From positions 1 through 19,396 of the forward strand of contig CALZAG010000008.1 of the NCBI GenBank assembly GCA_945613045.1: a DNA stretch of 19,396 nt, written 5' to 3'. Of the stretch, positions 1-5,958 are shown in pieces (the stretch's first letter is position 1; each line of letters opens with the position of its first letter). The notes under the pieces were generated by a model, which did no database searches, was not told the DNA's origin, and worked only from the letters and a program-made list of their open reading frames with translations. The position numbers and the translations under genes were made by a program. Source of the stretch: an uncultured Clostridia bacterium (GTDB lineage Bacteria > Bacillota > Clostridia > Oscillospirales > Oscillospiraceae).

Positions 1-1
1 C

Positions 2-139
2 ATGGGTGTCAGCAGCCTTGAAGAACTGCCTGAGCTGCCGGATATAAACGCAGGCGACGGCGTGAAAAAGCTTGAAGATGCTATTGAAAAATTGAGCACG
101 GTCGGTGAAAACCAAATGGAGATCGAGGAGCTGAAATAA
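2..139 (+). CDS. scpB: Segregation and condensation protein B, C-terminal end (partial)
   Basis: The window opens inside a reading frame that runs to a TAA at 137-139; the 45 visible residues begin MGVSSLEELPELPDI. A short Gly/Leu-Ser-Ser-Leu-x-x-Leu-Pro-Glu-Leu-Pro segment near the C-terminus is typical of ScpB, the winged-helix kleisin partner of the SMC-ScpA condensin complex that organises and separates the chromosome. The visible Met is probably internal, because the family is about 180-200 residues and only the acidic tail is present here. The DUF2953 gene follows after 9 bases, as in the scpAB-ytfI-ytfJ order seen in Clostridia, which supports the call. The call rests on this tail and on context. 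Confidence 0.72.
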   Translation: MGVSSLEELPELPDINAGDGVKKLEDAIEKLSTVGENQMEIEELK

Positions 140-148
140 AGCCTCGGG

Positions 149-832
149 GTGATGCATTTGACAGTATTGGTCATAATTTTTCTGCTGCTTGCGCTTATAA
201 TGCTCATACCTTTGGGAGTTTGCGCAAGCTATGACTCCGGCGGTCTGATGCTCAAGGTAAGGGTATCGGCGTATAAGAAGCAGATCTTTCCGCGGGAGAG
301 TGAGCCTGAGCCCGAACCAGAGCCGGATCCGGAGAGCGCCGAGGATGCCGGTGAAAATGCCGTAAAGGTCAAAAAAAGACTGTCGTTTGGTATTGACGAA
401 TGGCGCAGCTTGCTGAAGATAGTTTTCAAGGCGCTCAGGCGTTTTAAAAACAGTCTTACCTTTGATAAGATATTTCTGCGGTTCATCGCAGCATCATCCG
501 ATCCGTTCGATACGGTAAGAATATTCAATGCAGTAAACAGCTTAGTCGGGGCGTCGGTCCCGTTTTTTGAAAGCGAATTCAAGGTCGGACAGCGTGACAT
601 TTTCATCGACGCGGATATGTCTGCCGACAAATGCAGCTATTCGTTTGAGCTCGCGCTTTCGGTAAGGGTCGGTCAAGTGCTTGTAATCGCACTGGCAGCG
701 GGCTTTGCTTTTTTGAAGCTGCTTGCAGCGCGCAAACTTAAAGAATTTCGGGAGAGGAAGGCACACAATGGAAAACAACAAACTCAGCGAAATGATGCAG
801 TCAACAATGAACAATATCAAGAACCTTGTTGA
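149..832 (+). CDS. DUF2953 (YtfI-like) membrane-anchored protein
   Basis: A 227-residue protein with one strong N-terminal membrane segment (about residues 4-27) and a second hydrophobic stretch (about 173-192). Between them is a Glu-Pro repeat (residues 52-62, E-P-E-P-E-P-E-P-D-P-E) and a basic middle region. The length, N-terminal anchor and place directly before ytfJ match the DUF2953 family (B. subtilis YtfI), which has no established biochemical role. The start may be GTG at 149 or the next codon, ATG at 152; the upstream GGGG is a weak ribosome binding site, and coupling to scpB nine bases upstream is likely. The last 65 bases overlap ytfJ in another frame, so its Gln/Asn-rich tail (from about residue 207) is read from inside the next gene. 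Family assignment is from general shape and context. Confidence 0.75.
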   Translation: MMHLTVLVIIFLLLALIMLIPLGVCASYDSGGLMLKVRVSAYKKQIFPRESEPEPEPEPDPESAEDAGENAVKVKKRLSFGIDEWRSLLKIVFKALRRFKNSLTFDKIFLRFIAASSDPFDTVRIFNAVNSLVGASVPFFESEFKVGQRDIFIDADMSADKCSYSFELALSVRVGQVLVIALAAGFAFLKLLAARKLKEFRERKAHNGKQQTQRNDAVNNEQYQEPC

Positions 833-1139
833 GGTAAATAACATCGTCGGCGAGCCTATCGTGACTCCCGACGGGCTTACGATCATTCCTGTTTCACGAC
901 TGAGCTTCGGCTTCGGCGGAGCGGGCGGAGATTCCCTCGGCAGCAGTAAGCAGGGCTACGGCGGCGGCAGCGCGGCCGGAGTAAAGATAGAGCCCATCGG
1001 CTTTCTTGTTGTCAAGGAGGGCAGCGTGCGCATGATAAATATCGCGCCTCCCGCCAAGACCAGCGTTGACAGGATGCTTGACCTTGTGCCGGATGTTATG
1101 GACAAGATCGAGAGCATTTCAGCCAAAAACAAGGAGTAA
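768..1139 (+). CDS. ytfJ: YtfJ/GerW family sporulation-associated protein
   Basis: A 123-residue protein starting MENNKLSEMMQSTMNNIKNL, with the family hallmarks GEPIVTPDGLTIIPVSRLSFGF, a glycine-rich loop (GFGGAGGDS and GYGGGSAAG) and a C-terminal VDRMLDLVPDVMDKI helix. B. subtilis GerW/YtfJ is a small spore protein involved in germination, but homologues also occur outside sporulation, so the name does not prove that this organism forms spores. The start at 768 is chosen because GGAGAGG lies at 751-757 and the protein then begins exactly as the family does; an in-frame upstream ATG at 723 has no such support. The gene starts inside the end of the DUF2953 gene, suggesting translational coupling. 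Confidence 0.9.
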   Translation: MENNKLSEMMQSTMNNIKNLVEVNNIVGEPIVTPDGLTIIPVSRLSFGFGGAGGDSLGSSKQGYGGGSAAGVKIEPIGFLVVKEGSVRMINIAPPAKTSVDRMLDLVPDVMDKIESISAKNKE

Positions 1140-1159
1140 AATTCAAAATTTGCGTCAAT

Positions 1160-1193
1160 AATAAACACTACCTGTAAAGGTGGTGTTTATTTT
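1160..1193 (+). promoter_or_regulatory. Hairpin covering the dac ribosome binding site; possible terminator
   Basis: The arm AATAAACACTACCT (1160-1173) pairs with AGGTGGTGTTTATT (1178-1191) around the loop GTAA. This gives 14 pairs, one of them G-U (1169-1182), with no mismatch. The right arm contains the Shine-Dalgarno sequence AAGGTGG (1177-1183) of the gene that starts at 1194. The core stem CACTACCT/AGGTGGTG is followed by the U-rich TTTATTTTAT, so the element has the form of an intrinsic terminator for ytfJ and would also hide the downstream ribosome binding site in read-through transcripts. The pairing is seen; the regulatory role is inferred. Confidence 0.6.
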
Positions 1194-2330
1194 ATGAAAA
1201 AACTTATATCGCTTATGTTATGTATTTGCTTTGTGATATGCTTGCCGGCCGTATCGGCGCGCGCCGATGAATATCAGTTGAGCGCACAGAGCGCAATTCT
1301 TGTATGTGCCGATACGGGCGACGTTCTGTATGAGAAAAACGCGGACGACAAAATGCTTATCGCAAGCATAACAAAGATAATGACGGCTATCATCGTCATT
1401 GAAAACTGCGACTTGGACGAAAATATAAGAATAAAGCCCGAGTGGAGCGCGGTCGAGGGCTCGAGTATGTATCTGAAGCCTGATGAGTATTATACTGTCT
1501 CTGAGCTGCTGACAGGGCTGCTGCTCGTATCCGGCAACGACGCGGCGACGGCTCTTGCGTGCAGTATGTGCGGCGATGAGCCCTCCTTCGCGGTGAAAAT
1601 GAATGAAAAAGCAAAAGAACTGGGGATGGAGAACAGTTCTTTCAGAAATCCACACGGCCTTGACGACCCGGAGCACTATTCCACCGCACGGGATATGGCT
1701 GTATTGGCAAGCTATTGCATGGAAAACGAGCAATTCCGCAGTATTGTTTCCACGAGCTGCGCGACTGTTAAGGAACAGACATATGTCAATCACAACAGAC
1801 TGCTGCGCGAGTATGAGGGCTGCATAGGTGTTAAGACAGGCTATACGATGGCCGCGGGAAGGACACTTGTAAGCTGTGCGGAAAGAAACGGTATGCGCCT
1901 TGTATGCGTCACTCTTAACGCGCCCGATGACTGGAACGACCACAGATATTTGCTCGATACGGGCTTTGAGGATTACAGAATGGCGGCGTACAGTAACAAT
2001 AATTTTAAGGTGAGTCTTGATGTTGCGTCTGCAACAAATGGGACAGCCGACGTCGTACCCGAAAACGATATAAAGATCCTGATAAAGCCCGAAGATGAAA
2101 TAGATGTGAAGCTGGAAGCGCCGAGGATCCTTTTTGCCGGCGGGATAAAGGGTGAAAAAGTCGGTGAAATCCATGTATTTGTAAACGGAGAGCTTGCGGC
2201 AAGTGAGAATCTGGTTTATACTGAAAACGTTAAGCAAAATAATGATCGGGGATTAAGCGTACAGGAGCGGCTCGGAAGATGGTTTGATTCTTTATTGAGA
2301 CCGTATTATATTTCGGGTGAACAAAAGTGA
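1194..2330 (+). CDS. dacF: D-alanyl-D-alanine carboxypeptidase (DacF/DacB type, peptidase S11)
   Basis: A secreted penicillin-binding protein of 378 residues that removes the terminal D-Ala from peptidoglycan stem peptides. An N-terminal signal peptide (residues 1 to about 24, ending near SARA) is followed by the full S11 active-site set: SITK at 58-61 with Ser58 the acyl-enzyme nucleophile, SGN at 113-115, and KTG at 214-216. After the transpeptidase fold comes a beta-rich region (about 265-345) in the place of the PBP5 C-terminal domain, and an amphipathic tail (about 352-372) that could dock on the membrane. ATG 1194 has the ribosome binding site AAGGTGG, which is buried in a hairpin. The neighbours ytfJ and rluB recall the B. 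subtilis dacB-spmA-spmB-rluB order, but spmA and spmB are absent. DacF and DacB cannot be told apart here. Confidence 0.92.
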   Translation: MKKLISLMLCICFVICLPAVSARADEYQLSAQSAILVCADTGDVLYEKNADDKMLIASITKIMTAIIVIENCDLDENIRIKPEWSAVEGSSMYLKPDEYYTVSELLTGLLLVSGNDAATALACSMCGDEPSFAVKMNEKAKELGMENSSFRNPHGLDDPEHYSTARDMAVLASYCMENEQFRSIVSTSCATVKEQTYVNHNRLLREYEGCIGVKTGYTMAAGRTLVSCAERNGMRLVCVTLNAPDDWNDHRYLLDTGFEDYRMAAYSNNNFKVSLDVASATNGTADVVPENDIKILIKPEDEIDVKLEAPRILFAGGIKGEKVGEIHVFVNGELAASENLVYTENVKQNNDRGLSVQERLGRWFDSLLRPYYISGEQK

Positions 2331-3031
2331 AAGAACGAATCCAGAAAATAATCTCGGCGTCAGGCCTTGCCTCCAGAAGGGCGGGAGAGGAGATGCTGCG
2401 CAGCGGCAGAGTTACCGTGAACGGAGCGATCGCCGCTTTGGGCGACAGTGCCGACGCTGAGACGGATATGATCTGCGTGGACGGCAGACCTCTCTGTCGT
2501 CCGGGCAAAAAGACCTACATAATGCTCAACAAGCCACGCGGCTACGTCACCACGCTGAAAGACGAAAAGGGCCGCAGATGTGTGAACGATCTGGTCAGCG
2601 GCGCAGGAGTGCGGCTGTACCCGGTCGGCAGACTGGATATGTATTCTGAGGGCCTGCTCATCATGACTGACGACGGCGAGCTGGCAAACCGCCTTATGCA
2701 TCCTTCTACCGAGATTAAAAAGACGTACCACGCATGGCTCGATGGAGAATGCAGCGAACGCTCCCTTGAGATTCTCCGCAGTCCTATGACTATAGACGGC
2801 TACAGAATACGCCCCGCGGAGATAGAGGTTCTCCATAAAGGCTCAGATTATACCATGCTTTCCATCACCATACACGAGGGACGAAACCGGCAGATAAGAA
2901 AGATGTGCCGGGTGGCCGGGGTGAAGCTCAACAGGCTAAAAAGAGTATCGGAGGGTGCTCTGCAGCTCGGCCCCCTAGAAACGGGGCATTGGCGGTATCT
3001 CAGCAATGAGGAGTTGCAAGATATTCTGTAG
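2327..3031 (+). CDS. rluB: 23S rRNA pseudouridine synthase, RluB/RsuA family
   Basis: A 234-residue enzyme that isomerises a uridine in ribosomal RNA to pseudouridine. It has an N-terminal S4 RNA-binding domain (about residues 1-60, with ASRRAGEEMLRSGRVTVNG) and the RsuA-family catalytic domain with YPVGRLDMYSEGLLIMTDDG. Asp104 in GRLD is the expected nucleophile, and HEGRNRQIRKM near 180-190 is the conserved C-terminal motif. The GTG start overlaps the stop of the dac gene (GTGA), so the two are probably translationally coupled. The assignment to RluB (23S position 2605 type) rather than RsuA or RluE/F is by similarity to the Firmicutes YpuL group and by context; the family call is secure, the exact target base is not. 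Confidence 0.9.
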   Translation: MKERIQKIISASGLASRRAGEEMLRSGRVTVNGAIAALGDSADAETDMICVDGRPLCRPGKKTYIMLNKPRGYVTTLKDEKGRRCVNDLVSGAGVRLYPVGRLDMYSEGLLIMTDDGELANRLMHPSTEIKKTYHAWLDGECSERSLEILRSPMTIDGYRIRPAEIEVLHKGSDYTMLSITIHEGRNRQIRKMCRVAGVKLNRLKRVSEGALQLGPLETGHWRYLSNEELQDIL

Positions 3032-3061
3032 AAATAAATTTAATAATCCATATAATTCTTT

Positions 3062-3109
3062 TTAATCTGCCTCAAACCTGCATTTTTTTGCAAGTTTGAG
3101 GCAGATTAA
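3062..3109. terminator. Long inverted repeat after rluB (terminator-like, no U-tract)
   Basis: The arms at 3062-3082 and 3089-3109 pair over 21 positions with a single C-A mismatch (3078/3093), around a loop of six T. The position between rluB and the next promoter fits a transcription terminator for the dac-rluB unit. However, the bases after the right arm (AATTGCAAAAAAAC) are not U-rich, and the opposite strand shows no U-tract either. It may instead be a bidirectional stop that works without a U-tract, an RNA-stabilising end, or an operator for the regulator gene downstream. Confidence 0.5.
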
Positions 3110-3123
3110 TTGCAAAAAAACTA

Positions 3124-3151
3124 TTGCAATTCTCAAAAAAATTAGTAAAAT
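3124..3151 (+). promoter_or_regulatory. Sigma-A-type promoter for the RpiR regulator unit
   Basis: TTGCAA (3124-3129), a 16-base spacer rich in A, and TAAAAT (3146-3151) resemble TTGACA/TATAAT, 30 bases before the chosen start codon at 3182. Each box differs from consensus at one or two positions. The -35 box is itself a TTGCAA palindrome and another copy lies at 3110-3115, which could be relevant to autoregulation. Confidence 0.55.
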
Positions 3152-3181
3152 GATGATATGTTTTAAACGGAGATGAGCAGC

Positions 3182-4045
3182 ATGGAAAATGATCTGTTGA
3201 GCGTGCTTGCCAGAGGCAGCAGCAAATTTTCAAAGGGTCAGCGAGTCATTGCAAAGTACATTCTGAATAATTACGATAAAGCGGCGTTTATGACGGCCGG
3301 AAAGCTGGGCAGGATAGTCGGCGTAAGCGAATCCACGGTCGTCAGGTTCGCGGCGGAGCTGGGTTATGACGGATATCCGAGCATGAGAAAAGCTCTCCAG
3401 GAAATGATACGCAACAGGCTTACCTCGGTCCAGCGCATTGAGGTCGCAAAAAGCATGATCGACGATACCGATCTTGTTAAATCTATTATCGGCAGCGATA
3501 TGCAGAATCTGCAGGCTACGCTGGAACTTCTGGAGCATGACAGCTTTAATAAGCTTGTCGACTCAATAGTGGAAGCGAAGAACATATATATCGTCGGAAT
3601 GCGCACCTCAACCTCGCTTGCAACCTTCCTCGGGCTGTATCTTAATCTGCTCAGGGACAACGTAAATGTTGTGCATGATACTGCCGCGAGCGAAATATAT
3701 GAGCAGATAATCAGGATCAGCACAGGCGACCTGTTTATCGGCATAAGCTTTCCGCGCTATTCGAGCCACACAGTCGACGCCATGCAGTTTGCCAAGAAGA
3801 TGGGGGCAAAAACCGCCGCCATCACCGACAGCTCTGCCTCTCCGCTTAACGGAATAGCGGACGTGTGTCTCCATGCGAAAAGCGATATGGTATCGTTCCT
3901 GGACTCGCTTGTTGCACCGATGAGCCTTATCAACGCTATCATAGTCGCCGTCGGCATAAGGAATAAGGAAAGAGTTTCTGAAACCTTTGAGCGCCTTGAA
4001 AAGATATGGTCGGAGCACGATGTGTATGAACCTGCTGAGCGCTGA
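3182..4045 (+). CDS. MurR/RpiR family transcriptional regulator (HTH plus SIS domain)
   Basis: A 287-residue protein with an N-terminal RpiR-type helix-turn-helix domain (about 1-75; AGKLGRIVGVSESTVVRFAAELGYDGYPSMR) followed by a SIS sugar-phosphate-binding domain (about 105-240; NIYIVGMRTSTSLA and LFIGISFPRYSSHTVDA). Members sense phosphosugars and control sugar or amino-sugar genes, but no sugar-metabolism gene is adjacent, so the ligand is unknown. ATG 3182 is preferred over ATG 3173 because GGAG (3169-3172) lies nine bases before 3182 and directly touches 3173. The 3' end overlaps the flavoprotein gene by about 20 bases, and a promoter lies just upstream, so this gene seems to head an operon with the flavoprotein, cmk and ispH-rpsA. 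Confidence 0.88.
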   Translation: MENDLLSVLARGSSKFSKGQRVIAKYILNNYDKAAFMTAGKLGRIVGVSESTVVRFAAELGYDGYPSMRKALQEMIRNRLTSVQRIEVAKSMIDDTDLVKSIIGSDMQNLQATLELLEHDSFNKLVDSIVEAKNIYIVGMRTSTSLATFLGLYLNLLRDNVNVVHDTAASEIYEQIIRISTGDLFIGISFPRYSSHTVDAMQFAKKMGAKTAAITDSSASPLNGIADVCLHAKSDMVSFLDSLVAPMSLINAIIVAVGIRNKERVSETFERLEKIWSEHDVYEPAER

Positions 4046-5255
4046 CGCAGTGGTCATCGGCGGCGGAGCCGCGGGAATGATGTGCAGTGCGGTTGCCGCA
4101 GAGCGCGGCCTTGACGTAATACTGCTTGAGCCGAATAAAATTCTCGGCAGGAAGCTCAGGATAACGGGCAAGGGCAGGTGCAATGTAACAAACAACTGTG
4201 ATATCAGGGAATTTCTGAACAACATCCCGGGTGACGGCAGATTTCTGTACAGCGCCCTTAACCGGCTGTCTCCGCGTGACACCATGGAGCTGTTTGAAAG
4301 CTTGGGGCTGCACCTCAAGACGGAGAGGGGCAACCGCGTGTTTCCGGTCTCGGACAACGCAAATGACGTTGCGGGCGCACTGCAGCGCTGCATGAACCGC
4401 GCAGGCGTGCGCGTTATACACTCTTCGGCAAAGCATATCATTACTGAAGCTGACACAGTCACCGGCGTTGAAACGTGCGACGGTGTGATAGAATGCCGGG
4501 CTGCGGTGATATGCACAGGGGGCCTTTCGTATCCGCTTACCGGCTCAAGGGGAGCAGGATACAAAATGGCGCAGGAGCTGGGACATACCGTGACTCCTAC
4601 GCGGCCTTCTCTTGTCCCGCTTGAGAGCGACGATGACTATTGCGCCGAAATGCAGGGCTTTTCCCTGAAAAACGTTACACTTTCGGCTTATGAGGACGAC
4701 AAGCTCATATATAAAGAACTGGGCGAAATGCTTTTTACGCATTTCGGCGTAAGCGGCCCGCTGGTCCTGTCTGCAAGCTCGCATATGCGCCGTTTCGGCG
4801 AAGCAAAATATGAGCTGCGCATCGACCTCAAACCGGGTCTGGATGAAAAAAAGCTGGATGCAAGACTGCTGAGAGATTTTGAAAAATACGCAAACCGCGA
4901 TTTTGCAAATTCCCTGGGCGATCTTGCGGGAAAGGCCATGATCCCCGTGCTTGTAAGGCTCTCGGGTATTCCCGCCGAGACCAAGGTCAATTCCATAACC
5001 CGTGAGCAGCGGCATGAGCTGCTCAGACTACTGAAGAGCTTCCCGGTGTCGGTTTCGGGGCCGAGACCGATAGATGAGGCGATCGTAACCTCGGGCGGCG
5101 TATCCACAAAAGAGATCAATCCCCGTACGATGCAGTCAAAGCTCGTCGGCGGACTGTATTTTGCCGGAGAGGTCATGGATCTTGACGCATACACAGGCGG
5201 CTTTAATTTGCAGATAGCGTGGTCCACCGCATATGTGGCCGCAAATTCAATATAA
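4026..5255 (+). CDS. NAD(P)/FAD-dependent oxidoreductase, HI0933/YhiN (BaiN-like) family
   Basis: A 409-residue flavoprotein. The N-terminal Rossmann motif VVIGGGAAGMM (residues 9-19) binds FAD; the family signature GRKLRITGKGRCNVTN follows near 41-56. The C-terminal flavin-contacting segment has VTSGGVSTKEINPRTM and the motif GLYFAGEVMDLDAYTGGFNLQ. Length and motifs match the HI0933 family, whose physiological substrate is mostly unknown; the name BaiN comes from a bile-acid role proposed in one Clostridium and should not be transferred. Possible starts are ATG 4020 and ATG 4026; GGAG at 4012-4015 is four and ten bases away respectively, and 4026 gives the usual short lead to the Rossmann motif. 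Its start lies inside the regulator gene, implying coupled expression; cmk follows after 13 bases. Confidence 0.88.
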   Translation: MNLLSADAVVIGGGAAGMMCSAVAAERGLDVILLEPNKILGRKLRITGKGRCNVTNNCDIREFLNNIPGDGRFLYSALNRLSPRDTMELFESLGLHLKTERGNRVFPVSDNANDVAGALQRCMNRAGVRVIHSSAKHIITEADTVTGVETCDGVIECRAAVICTGGLSYPLTGSRGAGYKMAQELGHTVTPTRPSLVPLESDDDYCAEMQGFSLKNVTLSAYEDDKLIYKELGEMLFTHFGVSGPLVLSASSHMRRFGEAKYELRIDLKPGLDEKKLDARLLRDFEKYANRDFANSLGDLAGKAMIPVLVRLSGIPAETKVNSITREQRHELLRLLKSFPVSVSGPRPIDEAIVTSGGVSTKEINPRTMQSKLVGGLYFAGEVMDLDAYTGGFNLQIAWSTAYVAANSI

Positions 5256-5268
5256 CACAGGAGAACAA

Positions 5269-5958
5269 ATGATATCTGTTGCAATAGACGGCCCTTCCGG
5301 CGCCGGCAAAAGTACGATTTCAAGAGCAGCCGCGAAGCTATTTGGATTTATCTATGTTGATACCGGCGCTATTTACAGAACGATAGGCCTCGCAGCTAAG
5401 CTGAGAGGTATCGACGCTTCCGACAATGAAGCGGTGATATCTATGCTGACGGGGCTTGACATTGAGCTCAGGTACAATGATTCGGGCGAGCAGTGTATGC
5501 TTCTTAACGGCGCTGACGTTTCCCGGGACATACGACTCCCCGACGTTTCCATGCTCGCTTCAAAGGTCTCGGCTATCCCCGAGGTCAGGGAATACCTTGT
5601 TGATATGCAGCGAAAAATGGCGCAGATGCATAATGTCATAATGGACGGGCGCGATATAGGAACGGTCATTCTTCCCGACGCCGATCTGAAGATATTCCTG
5701 ACCGCCGGAGCGGAGGACAGGGCGCGGCGCAGATACGAGGAGTTGCTCCAAAAAGGAGTTGAAACCACTTTTGACATGGTGCTCGACGAGCTGGTAAAGC
5801 GCGATGAGCAGGACACCCGGCGCGCCGCCGCGCCTTTAAAGGCCGCCGATGACGCGATAGTTCTTGATACAAGCGGCAATACGCTTGAGCAGAGCGTGAG
5901 CGAGGTATGCCGCCTTATCAGCGAGAGAACCGGACTTACGCCGGAGCAAGCGCCATGA
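5269..5958 (+). CDS. cmk: Cytidylate kinase
   Basis: A 229-residue cytosolic kinase converting (d)CMP to (d)CDP with ATP. The P-loop GPSGAGKS is at residues 8-15, VDTGAIYR (about 30-37) contributes to CMP binding, and MDGRDIGTVILPDA plus the RARRRYEELL and RDEQDTRRAAAPL lid/substrate segments are all present. ATG 5269 is chosen because AGGAGA (5259-5264) sits at good distance and the protein then starts MISVAIDGPSG as usual; an upstream in-frame ATG at 5233 lies inside the flavoprotein gene and is not needed. The stop overlaps the ispH start (ATGA). In Bacillus and many Clostridia an acyltransferase gene (plsC) stands between cmk and the ispH/rpsA region; it is absent here. Confidence 0.96.
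   Translation: MISVAIDGPSGAGKSTISRAAAKLFGFIYVDTGAIYRTIGLAAKLRGIDASDNEAVISMLTGLDIELRYNDSGEQCMLLNGADVSRDIRLPDVSMLASKVSAIPEVREYLVDMQRKMAQMHNVIMDGRDIGTVILPDADLKIFLTAGAEDRARRRYEELLQKGVETTFDMVLDELVKRDEQDTRRAAAPLKAADDAIVLDTSGNTLEQSVSEVCRLISERTGLTPEQAP

Noticed and set aside
1218..2237. Long open frame on the minus strand across the carboxypeptidase gene.
   Set aside because: It lies opposite a gene with complete active-site motifs, shows no recognisable domain, and has the Cys/Arg/His-rich, low-order composition of a shadow frame. The same applies to 3608-4564, 4688-5323, 6671-7351, 13392-14237 and 16306-17412 on the minus strand.
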